From contig OY718808.1 in NCBI GenBank assembly GCA_963070105.1, positions 3,697,738 through 3,761,737 on the forward strand: DNA of 64,000 bases, in the 5' to 3' direction. The DNA comes from Litomosoides sigmodontis (Eukaryota > Nematoda > Chromadorea > Rhabditida > Onchocercidae). Position 1 is the first letter of the stretch; every line of letters starts with the position of its first letter. Positions 12,957 to 27,400 of this stretch are shown here, one piece after another. Below the pieces are notes generated by a model. It saw only the letters and a program-made list of their open reading frames with translations. It had not been told where the DNA came from and did not search any database. Made by a program: the position numbers and the translations under genes.

Positions 12957-14478
12957 TAATGTTCTCTTGAAATATATGCGAAGCTCAACGTAATTTAGAC
13001 GCATATAACGTATTCTCAACGTATTTCTTTTTATAGCAATAATACAGAGAAAAAAAATGCACTACCCTACCACAGCACTCCAATCCACAACACTCAGTCA
13101 AATCAGTCCTTCAAGAAATTAACAAAAGTCCATAAAACTATAACCCCAGACGTAAAAAACTTTTCGGCACACGCTACGAAAAAATACATCCCATTGCGTT
13201 GACCGTTAGACGTGCACGCAGATTTAAATTTTTTTTTTTTAATTGCAGACATAGAAACAATTCAGTGGGTGTTACGGGTTTCGCACTTTTCCGCTGGAAC
13301 AAAACAAATGCAATCGGCAAAACGAGTGGAGCGGAGATGATCGCGTGGAATAGAAGTGACACAACGAGAGATGGATTTTGAGAGCTAAAGAAGCTCAAGC
13401 AGTCACTGCTTTAGCAGTAATTTATATGAATCAATCAGTTTACTAAGTATTCAATTTCTAATTAATTACTCCATTCCAGGTTTCGTAATGCTTCTATGTC
13501 TAATTTTAATAACTAAATCTATTCTGATAACTTTTTTATTTCTCTTTCTATCTTTATTTCTCTCTCTCTCTCTCCCTTCAGTTCTTGAGAAAAATGAAGA
13601 GATAAATAAGCAATTAGAAAAAGATTATTTTGGAGGAGAAATTTTAGTACAAAACAGATGATAAAAAGGATTACTGCAGCAATTGCGGAGAGAGAGAGAG
13701 AGAGGAAGAGAAGAAAAATTGCAGCGAAAACAGCAACAGCTGCAAATCAATTCCGATCATTTCACTGTTTCTTCCCTTCAGTTCATCAATGCATAAAAGT
13801 CAATCCTAAAACAATTTGTTTGTCCTACAACAAATTGATTTCCGACGTTCTTTTTGTGAAATTTCTTGATGAATTCTGTATTTCACTTAACTTCATATAA
13901 ATTATATATACAAATTATGAATTATAAATTATATATATAAATTATGAAATTATATATATAAATTATAAATTATCTTTTCTTGCTTTTCTTCAAAATGTTA
14001 ATGATTATTGAATTTCACGCTTCACCAGTTTATTTTTTGCCTTCTTTTTTAATTCGGCGCTCGCATCTTTCATTTATTAACTTCGTAAGCTTCAAAATAA
14101 GTTTTGAATGGAAAGAATGAGTGGAAATGAGAATATGAATGCTACCACATTGTTGCTACACTATTGTAATTCTTCAACAAATTTCTCATCTACTTGTTAA
14201 ATAGCATATTTTCAGTACAGTACTAGCTTACCCTTTCTCACACATATGCCTCTATTAGTAAACTTTAAATTTTCTTTTATTTCTAGTATTCCGCAACTAT
14301 TTCATTTTTCACTCAACATCACTTAGGAGTTTAAAATTAATTGTTCGATATGAAGCTAGTCATTTACAAAAATCATACTAATCTAAATCCGCTCACTTGA
14401 ACGTACATTAGTATTTTTCGGCATAATCTAATCTAATATAATAATTTTTGATAAATTATCATATCTTTTCAGGACAAA
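12957..14478. other. Intergenic region between divergent genes
   Basis: This is the presumed bidirectional upstream region of ERH (-) and the 14.5 kb gene (+). It contains CT repeats at 13559-13575, GA repeats at 13688-13704 and an imperfect AT-rich repeat (TTATATATAAATTATGAA type) at 13898-13975. Small open frames here are lysine/arginine-rich or low complexity and have no recognisable domain. Confidence 0.5.
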
Positions 14479-15537
14479 ATGATACTATCGCCAGTGTGTT
14501 ACATAAGTTTGCTGGTTGTTTCAATAATTGGCACGACAGATGGATGTGATATTATTATACGTGTAAAATCACTTACGCATACGCCATTTTATGCACAAAT
14601 TACTGCTCCAAATGGTAAAATTAGTGAGAAGTTAGTTTTGCATTTAATTTATTCTTTCTATTTTCACTTAAATAATTTATCATTTGTAATTATACCTTTT
14701 CCCATGGCTATACCTAATCATTCGTTTCAAATTTTCAAGCATCAAAAAAAAGAGAAATATTCCACAATTCTATCTAGCATAATAATAATAATAATAAATG
14801 TCATGAATTATTACACTTCACCAATTTTTCCAGTCAAATAGCCAGTAGAGAATTTATGTGTTTGAAATGAAATGTATTTCTTACCTTTTTTTTTATTCAA
14901 TTCAATTTTCCATCAAAGTAATGTTAAAGTAATGAAAATTCAGGAAGCTCTTAAGCAAAGCTGAGCGATTAATCTTCCAAGAGAAGGCCGATAAGTGTGG
15001 CGTAGGGTCGTTTCAGATAAAAACATTCGCTGAAGGAAGTACTCATAAAAAAGAAGAAACTGTAAAGGTGAAGCATTTATCATTTTTTACACAAATTATC
15101 AGTGATTTCTTTATCAATTATCAATGATAGCATGATTTTTTTCTCTTATGAATGCATACAAACCGAAATAAATGCGTTCAATTTCAGTTTAATTTAATTG
15201 GCAACAATGGAATGTTTTTCAGTGATAATTGATCAAAGCTAACATTTATGCTAGTTTTTTGTATTCAAATAATGCCGTGCACTAGTGTGATAACTTGTTA
15301 CGGAAAATTTATTGATGAAGTTAATCTTATATATAGGTAGCTGATATTAATTGAAGAAAGTAACGCTATAGGTAATTGATATTGCTGAAGAAGTTAATCT
15401 TATAGGTAACATTAAACGGTGTTGGTGTGGTAAATTACGAAGTTGGAGACGATCTAATACCAAAGCAAATATTTCGACAAGGCGTTGAATGTGACGGGCA
15501 ATGTGCGCCACTAGGCGTTAATGTGAGACGAATGTAA
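14479..15537 (+). CDS. Small predicted secreted protein, function unknown
   Basis: Three exons (14479-14630, 14944-15067, 15406-15537) join in phase into a closed frame of 135 residues. The N-terminus is a clear signal peptide (hydrophobic SPVCYISLLVVSIIGTTDG with cleavage likely just before CDI). The mature part has about four cysteines (CDIIIRV, DKCGVG, VECDGQCAP) and a charged middle segment (KAERLIFQEKADKCG). It looks like a small extracellular, disulphide-containing domain of the kind nematodes carry in lineage-specific families, but I cannot name the family. The start follows TTTTCAGGACAAA, a good cis or spliced-leader acceptor. The second intron ends in repeated GTTAATCTTATA-GGTA sequences that offer several acceptor-like sites. 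Confidence 0.72.
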
Positions 15538-16914
15538 TTAGGAAAATATGAGGAAATCTGTACGACGGTATTATCTGTTTACTTGCTCATGCAGCACATT
15601 CATAGCAAACATTAAAAGAATTTTTTTTCTTTGATGTTAAATAAATTCTATGCTTTTCGGCTTACAAAGCTTTTAATTCATCCATCGATCGCTATATGTT
15701 TTTATCAACATTTTATTAATTTGCATTCAAGCATGATTTCATATTAACTTCAAATATTGTCATTAGTGATGGAAAAATGTAATAATTACGATAAAATAAT
15801 GCATGGTCAGCAATAACAAATTATCAGTAAAAGTATTTGAAGGCGAAAATTTGAGTGAAAATTAAAATGCTAGACATTTAAATTGTACAAATTGTTGACA
15901 ATTACAATGACAGTATGTCACTTCCTATTGGATAATAAAATCCAAAAAAATAAGCTTTCAAATTTAATGATAAATATTAACAGCCATGAATATGGTTTAT
16001 GATAAGCAATGGTAAAATTAACTTTACTGTAATGTACACATCAAAAGAATCACTTAAATACTGCAACAACGTAAACATTGGAATGAGTTTGAAATAATAA
16101 GCTGCATTCATCAATCAGTTATATTTAAAAAAAGAGGGGACAAATTTTTGGAAAAAAATGATGTCTTTCATCAAATCAGGAGTGAATAGTGTAAGAGAAA
16201 AAAGAATCAATTGCAATTACAAAATATCACACACACACACACACTTGTACCGCAGAATGAATTTATAATTGAAATAGAAAATTTAATAATTGAATTTCAT
16301 AATTGAAATTTTTGTAATTGAAATGATATGTGAGAAATTAATTGCCTTCATTCGTACTTCCTCCTCCTCATTGCTACGTTTGTTGGATTTGCCTAGGAAT
16401 AAGGTAATAATTTACAATTCAATAATTAAAAGTGTAACAAGGTCTGTTTCGTACTGTTTTCCGATCGACGATAGTGATAGGAGCAGCTAGCTGATAACAT
16501 TGATAATGATAAGTTGGCTAGTTATCTCATTCATATCTCTTGCGGTACTGGATAATTCTCTGAAATAAAAACAAAGTGCAAAAACGGAAGATTTACAAAT
16601 TTGAGGAAAAGTTGCAAAAGAAAGAAAACAAAGTAAGCAAAAATCAAACTAAAAAAAAAATAAAAAATTACACAGAAAGTACTTCTGATCAAAAATGCTA
16701 CCAAACTATTTGCATTATATTTGAGTAGTAGTAGGCATGTGTAGTGGTAAAGAGTGAAATTTTAGCTCATAAGGAACTATGGCTTAAATCATCAAGATTG
16801 TATAAAATTTTTGTGTAAAATTGAAAAATTTCATGTTTTCAGGATATCCACTTCCGTAATATTTTTAGTGAGGTAGAAATTTTAACGCAAAAGTTTACAC
16901 CTATATGAATTAAA
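15538..16914. other. Intergenic region between convergent genes
   Basis: This is AT-rich sequence between the secreted-protein gene (+) and the 3' end of the C6 membrane-protein gene (-). It contains a short CA repeat at 16230-16244. No exon chain is recognisable; the open frame at 16290-16490 looks random. Confidence 0.5.
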
Positions 16915-19900
16915 TCACAAACCTTTCAACATTTTCCTTCTCTTCCGATCAATCCTAAAATAGAATACAGCAACAACAATGCTTGCAATGATCATTAGAC
17001 ATGCAATGATTACGAATATAATCAGCCACGGCGAGCAGGCCATATTTCCCTTTTGCAATTCGGTTAAATTGAAACTTCCAAATTTAAACAATCATAGGTT
17101 AGTGTCATGCTAAATACACGCTGTATGATTAAAATGAACAATGGTAGTTGAGCATTTGCCAATGCATTTTTTAAATTTAATTTTCCTTAAACTTTCCACT
17201 TTAGTTACATCCTACCAATTTTTTTATCATTTGCCAAATAAGTTACTCTTAACAAAAAGTGCAATATGTTAATGATCAGCTAAGCAATTATTTTAATTGA
17301 TACTTCATAATTTCGTTATTCTTAACCTTTTTCTGTCTCTCTCTCTCTCTCTCAATACATACGTTGAATTTGGTTTGCTTATTTCAAGCTATCAGAATAC
17401 ACGTACACACACACACACACGCACGCACACACGCAACATGTCCTCTATGTTGAAATTGAATTGAATTTCTTACAGTCCACTGTCTTAGAGGAAGAGAGGA
17501 GAGATATGTGCAAAGAAGAAATAAATAAATGTCAATGATTATTGTTGTTGGACAGAATTACTGTCAACAACAAGAAATTCTTTTGTGCGCTAAATGACAA
17601 TTCCTTCAGTCATTCATTGCTTTCCAATTGTTCAATGAATGAATTGTGTGAGAGCTGAAATGAAGGGAGTTGCATTTGAAATTTCATCAATAATTCACAA
17701 ACTCTCCTCTGCCATCTTTCCCCTTCCTCATCACACAGCTAACCAACCATCTATCGCTCTACTCAATAATGATAATCATTATTAGCAATTACTAATTAGT
17801 AATTGTAATAGCAGTAATAATTATTACAGTAATGAAAGTTATTGATTGATTGTATTATAAAATGTAATCATTAATGAGTAATGAAATACACAAGTGATAA
17901 CAAAATAGGATGAAATGGACGACGACATTGCAGAGAAAGAGGGAGAGAGAGAGAGGGGGAAGAGAGAAAGATGAGGAAATGATTGCGTGTTGAATGAAAA
18001 AAGTGAAATAACATTTGAGGAATGAATGAATGAATGAATCGTTCAGCTTTGTGTCCGTTGAGGAATGCATGAATGAATGAAAGCACTCATTTCACTGCCA
18101 TTTCATTTCCATCCATTCATCCGTTCATTTTTTTTGTTGTCGTTGAAACCGTTAAACGCCAATGAAATGGTCACATTGTAGCTTTTCCTTCCATTAAACA
18201 AATATCATTGAAATGGGTGGAATGGAATGCAAGCGCAAATTTCTCCAACAAAAGATTTTCTCAATTTTGATCGTTTCATATCCTTCTTTCTTCGATGATC
18301 AATTCAGTGGCGGAAGTTGCATGTGAGGATGAACGAATAGGATCGAATCGGATCAGACCAGATCAGATCAGATCGGATTGGATGAGATGGGATCAGTCAT
18401 AGCGGGGAGAAAAGAGAGCGAAGTTGAATACGAACTGTTCTTGAATACGAATTCAAAATGGTATGTGTGACATTTGTGTTTGTTTTAAAATGAACAAATG
18501 TTCATCGAATGCTTCTTGCATCCTTCCTCTTCCACACATCATCATTCTTACATTGCTTTCCTTGTTTACTAATTATAATGAAAATTTAATTTGAATGATC
18601 ATTTATGATTTGTTTCTTATGTGATCATTTTAAAAAAAAAATTTTTTCCAGAAACAAAGAAAAATGCTTGGAAACGAAAATACGGTGCTGTATTTCTAAG
18701 CAATGACGTGGAAATAATATGATTATTGAAATGCTATGATCAGTTGAGTGACTTTTTTTTTGAAAAAATATAACATTTATTGCACAATTATATTTTATGG
18801 AAATTTCAAAATAAATTGGCACTTTTTCGTGATTTACAAATTTTTCAATTTACTTATTCTTTTAATACCAAAAATAAGTATTTGTAAGTCGTACTATATT
18901 TTATTACTCTTTTTTTTAAATATTTCTTTCCACTGATACTCATTTTTTTTCTTCTAACTTTTGAAATTATCACTTTTTCTTTGCAATGAAATTTTTGCAT
19001 AGTGAACATTGTTGCTTAATTGCTTTTATTTATGAATTTTATTGAAGATTTTGCAGCATATTTTCGAAAATTTTCAATTTCCTAAATTTTTATTTTATTA
19101 CCGAACTTAATTGGTTAGCACGTGTGTCAGTGATGTAGCATGAAAAATATGAATACATCATGTGGACTTCTGAATTTCATTTTGCGCCGATGGGAAAAAG
19201 TTTACGCAAAGATGACGATAGGAGAATTTTTAAAATTTATTACGGAAATTAAATTTGATTGGTATGAATCAATGAAATCTTTATTAAACACTCTTAGCAA
19301 TCGCTTCAGCTAAGATTAATTCACGGCATCGGTGTACAGACAAATTTTTGATTTACTGCGGAGACTATATAATTTTGTCGACATGCACTTCGTGGATACA
19401 AACACGGTTGAAAATTGCAATATTCCGAATCACTAATACTCCTTAACAATTAATTAATTAATCATGACGGTTTTTTTTAATTTTGACTTCTAATAAAGAT
19501 GTGAAACAACTTAGATTGCTATTTATTAATGAATAAACAATGTGAAATACGATTAATGCTTTTTTCAGTTACTTTTCGTGCTATTCAATCTTTACACTGT
19601 AATCATGCAAAGAAACTAAATTGGAAAGTATGATACAAGATGGTAAAATATAATTAATCAAAAAAGTTGAAAATTTAAATTTGTTAATGATGCAGTTGTT
19701 GCTACAACTGGTTAAGGAAGATTTTTTTATCGTTTCAAGAAATAAACAAAAAGGAAATACCCAGGACAAAAGCAATCGTGACTAGTTCGCTCACAACCAC
19801 GAAAACGTTGCCGACTTCCAAAAGCACCACATATATCTGAACAGGTTGACCATGGTCCCCATAAACCCCATTGCGCTGAACATCTCATTGATATAGTTGA

Positions 19901-21363
19901 AATTAACATCTGCAAAAGAACGTGGTAAGTCATAAAAAAGCTTTAACTTAATGAATTTTTCATTTTCTATTTATTGTATGCTTTTTCTTCTATCTGAGTG
20001 ACTCTTTATAAGTCATTCCCATTGCAGTATCAATCGTATGAATACGTATTCAACGGACAACATAATGTTTTGTTGTGCCATATAACTCTTCATGCATAGA
20101 TGTATAAATAAATTCTTTTACCATTGAAATAGGATATCTGTGTGTTAAGCACTATGAGTTTAATGATCAACAACGGATATAGGATAGAAGAAATTCAATT
20201 TAAACTGAAAAGAGAACTGAAAAATTTTTACATTAGCCCTAAACATTAGTTTGACCTTTTTCTTTGTTAAGAACATAAAAATATGTGTTTAAATTTTGAG
20301 CCGAAGATTACAGACTATGAATGAGTTTTCATTGAAATATTTCTTTTTATAAAACTTACAAATGGCGACGACGTCGATATCACTTTCGGCGAATCTGCTG
20401 GTGGTACAGTCATTTGGTCTGAAATAATTTATCTATGTATCCCAGAAAGTGATGAAAAGCCAAGAATGCTAACGCAAGTGATACAAAAATTAACCTAAAA
20501 CAATTATTACAACGTTGTTTAAATCTAAAGCATGCAAAAGTCACCATTACTTCATTTTGAACCTTGACTCCATTGTACATTGGATATGAAATCATTTAAT
20601 TACCTATTACGACACATGAAACACTTGTTACAACAATTGCTGATTCAAATGCTCGCCACTGCGAATCACTTCTACATATCAATTCCACTTCCGCTTGGCC
20701 GGTAATATCCGATAGGAAGATTCTTTCGTTGAAGTATATCCTTGCAGTACCTCCTCCCTATTTATCAAAAATTTCAAATTATTTTCCATAGCAAAATAAT
20801 TATTTGGAAAAAATATAGAAAATATACGAACATCACAGAAAAGAAAACTAGCATACAACGAAGAATTAAACTAGTTTATAATTCAGCAAAACCAAACATT
20901 TAAAATATTCAAACCTTAAAGCCACCACAAACAATATTTGCTACACGACATCCATCAGCTTGTGTTGAATATTCAATTGCTAATGGACCACTAATTTCGT
21001 TAGGCTTCAATCCTGCTATTTTTGTAGCTTTAAGATTTTTGCAGGTCGTACAAGATGAAGGTGCTGGAAATGATGAATTTCATTGAATTAGGAGGAAACT
21101 GAAATTTAACTCGTCTCTATATTTGAAATGAAAACTATCAACATTCATGGAAATGTGTACACCATGTCGAGGACAATACGATAATCGCTCTGAACTTCTC
21201 TTGTATTTAATTTATATTAACAACAACTATAAGACTTTTTACTCGCTGATCCTGTTGGCATTTGCATAGTTATTTCAGGAGGTACTGTCGTAAGAATATC
21301 TAAAAGTAGTAAAAGTTACAATAAATTCCGAAAATCACCCAATTTTCTGAATTATTAGATCAA

Positions 21364-21433
<70 letters not shown>

Positions 21434-24400
21434 AATATATATGAGCCAAAAATATTTTTTAACATCACTTAACATTAGAAATAGTAATAAGAGCAAAAGT
21501 AACCTCGTGAAAGACAAGTAACACTTTCGACGTTAACACGTGAGCCTACAGCTCTAAAACGTATGTTTTCGCCACAGACCAACGTAACTGTTGCGCTACC
21601 ACTCGTGCTTGAAGCGGCTGGCAAATTTTTCATTCCGTTGAAATAGATTACAGCCTCTGCATCCGCCTGATGCGAGATTCATCACATAAACGTATTTATG
21701 AAGACGTACGCAATGTTAATTTCATGAAAAGTGTTGTAATCCACTCACGTCAATAGTGTTACAAATGACGGTGGCGACGCGGCAACCAAATTCATCGTGC
21801 GTATACTCAATGATAAGTTTCCCATTACTTTCAGTTACTGCGGGATTTCTCACTCTTTCACCTCTGATATTTACGCATGCGCTGCACGGTTCTGTAAATT
21901 TCATAGAAATTAAATACGAAATAATGCTCTAAATGACTTGAATGTTGTTTAGCATTTGGAATTATTTGATTAGAACTAAAAGTATTAAAAATTGGAGATG
22001 GAAAATACGCGGTGTTGGAATTGGTGAAAGCGCCGTTGATTTCGGATGATCTGCAAGCAGTTATGGGATTATGTTTTCATTACTGGGTTAATTTTGGTTT
22101 TCCTCTCTTGCAACTCTTCTGTCATTTAGCTTAGGTTAAAAATAATGCCGGGCATTTTTTCTTTACCTGATGGAGTTGACGGCACATGCGGCGTAGGCGG
22201 AACAATATCTAAAATTGGTAGATTTTGCACTGAATTCCGAAAATAACTCACTTCTTTGTTTACTTAAGAATTAGCAAATTGTGGTACTTTTTTGAGGTAC
22301 TCAGCGAAAGCGTGTACATGCTAACATATGTATTGAAGATGACATTTATGAGCAAAAGGAACCTCGTGAAAGACAGGTAACGCTTTCAACGTTAACACGT
22401 GAGCCTACAGCTCTAAAACGTATATTGTCGCCACAGACCAATGTAATTGTTGCGCGACCACCTCTGTTTGAAGCGGCTGGCAAATTTTTCATTCCGTTGA
22501 AATAGATTACAGCCTCTGCATCCGCCTGATACGAGATTCATCACATAAACGTATATATCAAGACGTACGCAATGTTATTTCGTTATTTCTACATCGAACT
22601 AAAAGCTTGCTTCTCCGCATGCATTTCATTTAGCTTATATATGCACATGCATCGCAAATTTTGTGCACCATTTTGTACACTGTTGGCGGTTCAAACGACT
22701 CATACAATAAGACATCTTACAGTCAAAGAAATTGATTGGAATCTGCGAATTTCGTACAAAACGTCTTAATTCACTTACGTCAACGGTGTTACAAAGAATG
22801 GTAGCAACGCGGCAACCAAATTCGTCGTGCATATACTCAATGATAAGTTTCCCATCGCTTTCAGTTACCGCGGGATTTCTCACTCTTTCACCTCTGATAT
22901 CTGCGCATGCGCTGCACGGTTCTGCAAATTTCATAAAAATTAAATTTTCACTAATACTAGCTTATGTGCATATCACACGATTTGAAAAATATTGAACATG
23001 AAATTATGCTCTGAATAATTTGAATGTTGTTTTGTATTTGGATTTATTTTATTATAACTAAAAGCATTAAGAATTTGTGATGGAAAACACCCGGCGTTGG
23101 AATTGGCGGCATTGTTGTTGACTTCGGATGATCTGCAAGCAGTTGTGGGATTATGTTTTCATTGTTGGTTTTTTTTCGGGTTTTTTCTGTACAGGCATTT
23201 TTCCACTAGGCTTGAGTTAAAAGTAACCCCAAATAATGATGCTTTTTACCTGCTGGCGTTGTTGGTGGTATACGTGGAACTGGCGGAATAATATCTAAAA
23301 TTTGTAAAATTTTCATAGAACTTCGACGAAACAACTCACTTCTTTGTTCACTTCAGAATTAGTAAATCTGGTGCACTCAGCCAAAAGCAGGTATGCATAC
23401 TAACATCTATATTGAATATTATTTAAATTCTGAGGTGAAAAAATAAGAGGAAAAAGAACCTCGTGAAAGACAAGTAACACTTTCGACGTTAACACGTGAG
23501 CCTACAGCTCTAAAACGTATGTTTTCGCCACAGACCAACGTAACTGTTGCGCTACCACTCGTGCTTGAAGCGGCTGGCAAATTTTTCATTCCGTTGAAAT
23601 AGATTACAGCCTCTGCATCCGCCTGATGCGAGATTCATCACATAAACGTATTTATGAAGACGTACGCAATGTTAATTTCATGAAAAGTGTTGTAATCCAC
23701 TCACGTCAATAGTGTTACAAATGACGGTGGCGACGCGGCAACCAAATTCATCGTGCGTATACTCAATGATAAGTTTCCCATTACTTTCAGTTACTGCGGG
23801 ATTTCTCACTCTTTCACCTCTGATATTTACGCATGTGCTGCACGGTTCTGTAAATTTCATAGGAATTAAATTTCCTCCAATTGAATTGTGACGAGTTGTG
23901 AGGATATCATATGATCTGAGAATGTCTGACAGGAAATTGTGCTCTAAATGATTTGAACTTTGTTTTGTATTTGGAATTATTTGATTAGAACTAAAAGTAT
24001 TAAAAATTTAATTTGTGATGGAAAATACTCGGTGTTAGAATTGGTGGTAATGTTGTTGATGTCGGGTGACTGTAAGCAGTTACAGAATTGTGTTCTTGAA
24101 AGTTCAAACAGTTTAAAATTACTTGCAGCATTGACTTTTCCTGATATCAAAATTGTAACGTGAAATTTCCTCAAGTGAAAATTACGAATACTTCATTTGT
24201 TTTCTCCTAAAGAATAAAACTAAGTAATGTAATGCATGAGTTTTGCTTGTTTATTTCACTTGCATTGCTAATTGACACATGATTTATTATATGCTAGTCG
24301 TTACTCGTCTTCATGTTTTTGAAATTCCATTTTAAGGAACTCTATTGATGAATTGACCTCTTAAGCGGTTTAATTTCAACATCTTCAGCTGAAGTAATTA

Positions 24401-27400
24401 GTACTGAAAAGTGGAGCATTTGGTGCAAACCAAAATGAACCTCTAAATAGGCTTTCTGCATTTGAAGTATTCAGTCCTATATATTTGATACTTTCCCACT
24501 ATAATTAATATCCAACTTTTCTTTCATTTAGCTTATGTTAAAAATAATTCCAAATGTTTGCTTTTCACCTGCTGGCGTTGTTGATAGCACATGCGGCATA
24601 GGCGGAATAATATCTAAAATTAGTAAAATCTTCATGGAATTTCGAAAATATTCCCTTTCTGTGTTCACTTTACAAGTAGTACAATTGCAGTGCGGTTTTT
24701 TGACGTACTTTTCAAAAGCAGCTATACATGCTAACATTTCTATTGAATATTATTTAAATGACAATATGAGCAAAAGGAACCTCGTGAAAGACAGGTAACG
24801 CTTTCAACGCTAACACGTGAATCCTCAGCACTAAAACGTGTGTTGTCGCCACAGACCAGTGTAACCATAGTGCGACCGCTCCTGCTCGAAGCAGCTGGCA
24901 AATTTTTCATTCCGTTGAAATAGATTACAGCCTCTGTATCTTCCTAATAAGTGATTCATTGGATAAACGTATATATATCAAGACGTACACAATGTTAATT
25001 TTATGCAAAACGTCATAATTCACTCACGTCAACGGTGTTACAAAGAATGGTAGCAACGCGGCAACCAAATTCGTCGTGCGTATACTCAATGATAAGTTTC
25101 CCATCCCTTTCAGTTGCTGCCGGATTTCTCACTCTTTCACCTCTGATATTTACGCATGCGCTGCACGGTTCTGTAAATTTCATAGAAATTAAATTTTCTC
25201 CAATTGCAATGTGACGAAGTTATGCGAAAAACCATGTTGATTTGAGGAATATTAGACAAGAAATCATGCTCTAAATGATTTCACATTGTTTTGCATTTGA
25301 GATTCATTTCAGTTAACTAGAAGTGTTAAGCATTCAGGATGAAAAATACTCAGTGTTGTAGTTGATGGTGTTGTCGCCGTTGGTATTGGATGATCTGTAA
25401 ATAATGATGAAATTACAATCTTTCATTCGATAATCTCCGATTACCCTTAAGGTATTGATTTTATCAGATATTAAAAATATGCTTTATAAAATTGTCTGAA
25501 ATGAAAATTGTAGGTGTTTCAATTTTTTTTCTGTTTTAATTAACAAAATTGAATAATGTATAATTTGTTTATTTGTTCCGTATAAAAAGATTTATTTTCA
25601 ATGCGTTAAATCTCATGTTAAAGCAAGCTTAATTGATTGGTAACTTCTCTGATATGTGTAAAAACGTTTAGCACTTGTGTAACTAATATTAAAATATCTG
25701 AAAATTTGCAATTTTTCATAAATTCAAGTGAACCTCGAAGTAAGCATGTTACGTTCCAAATATTCATCATCGAATTTGGTGCCTTCCAACACGCATTCTC
25801 ATCGCAAGTTAATGTAAGTTGGACTGTTCCGGTAGGTGACCTTGCCAATGGACTGCTTTTCATTCCATTTGCATAAATTATTGCAATTTGCATAGTCTAA
25901 ACAACATTACCGTTTTTCTGATTCTACGTGATAACGTTTCTTGTGATATTTTGATGCTATTGTGATAATTTGACATAATATGATTAATTGTTCGGATATT
26001 ACCGATCGCAAATGAGCGCACACAAATCACATTTAGCTGTTTTTCTTTTCATTTTCAAGAATTGGAGATGGATAACTTATTGATTCAAAGCTCTTCATTC
26101 TTCATGGAATTTCGTATAGTTGATTTTTTTTAATTTGTTTAAAAATTTTTGCAATATAAATTCCAACATTTTTCCACATTTTGATGTTACATTTATAGAT
26201 GTGAGAAGATTACCTACATATTAAATTAAGCAATCTTCTACGTTATTATTTCAAAAGTTTTATCGCTGGCAGAACTTATAATAAATTAATTTGTGTAAAA
26301 TTAATTTAAATTTTGAAATAACTCAAAAGGGATTGCATACCAAGGAATCAGCTTCACAAATGAGTTTAGCAGTACGACAGCCAAATTTATTCGTTCCATA
26401 AACGATCGACAATCGACCATTTCGTTCACCGCTTGCCGGATTCTCAACTGTCAATGCTGGTATGTTGTCGCAAAATTCACATATTTTCACTGAAATTTAT
26501 AAGAAATTACGATAGTTAAAAAAATGGAACTTTTACAAAATTCCGCATGCTATGAAGAAAGCAGGCAGTAAGTGAGAAATATTGGAATGAGAATTGCAGT
26601 TTCAGGATAGCATGCAACACTTATTTACTTCTAAAATGAAAAAAGGTAATTAAGAAAAAAATTTTTGTAATTTTTTGGTTTTTTTTCACACAAAATAGCA
26701 ACAAATTCAAATAGAACATTCAATTTGTTGAAATCCATCCAATTTTTTTTTGTTTTTTGCACATAATTTCGGGTGAAAATTAGAAATAGTCATATATCAC
26801 ATACCTTATTTGTGAAATTACTTAATTCCATGAATTATCCGTTTTTTTTCAAGGAAAGAAAAGGAAATTTTGTAGGAATTTATGTAGCAGTTGTTACAAA
26901 GTATTTAAATGAGGAATGAGGGCGGAATTTAGAAGGTCAGTTTGCGCATATTACCAACTTTGCCGTTTTGATCGTGTCTTATTGACCTGAAGGATGAATC
27001 GTTCAGTCAGATTCTCTGATACGTATTGATCTCGAAATTGTGAATCTGAATGAAAAGTGAAGGAAATTGGCATCCTCACATTTCTGTAAATTGGGTTTTT
27101 TTTTAAATTCAATTCCGTTTATTTCTGATAAATTTGATAAAATTTATCAAAATATTAATTAGCAATTGTTTATTTTCCATTTTCAATCGATTAGGTGTCG
27201 CAATCACGCTTGAAGTGATCAAATTTTCACAGTTCTAACAGTGAATTCTCAAAAGTTAAAACTTGAATTGGAATGTTAAGTGAGGAAAAAATGACGAAGT
27301 GATATAAGTCCTTTTCGACTTTTCTTTAGGTGAATTATTTCATTTTTTTTCTTGTTTGATTCTTGTGAAGCGGCCATTGTTTTCTTTCATGCAGTTAAAC

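Larger units (their letters stand above)
20604..26489 (-). other. Block of six tandem C6-domain modules
   Basis: Each module is two exons. Exon a carries the first cysteines (pattern EPCSACVNIRGERVRNPAV ... FGCRVATVICN) and exon b the rest (EAVIYFNGMKNLPAAS ... VTLVCG ... ESVTCLSR). The outer modules diverge: the N-terminal one reads CEFCDNIPALTVENPASG and the C-terminal one CTTCKNLKATKIAG. The four inner modules are close copies. Exon a is 143 nt in the four inner copies and 149 nt in the outer two. Exon b is 163 nt in five copies and 154 nt in the last. Confidence 0.85.

Noticed and set aside
20410..20595. Open frame with a hydrophobic stretch inside the C6 gene
   Set aside because: It overlaps the intron between the last C6 exon and a linker exon; the phase-matched exons on either side explain the locus better.
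21367..21430. CRISPR-like or regulatory array
   Set aside because: It is a pure TA dinucleotide run; no spaced repeats of CRISPR type exist anywhere in the window.
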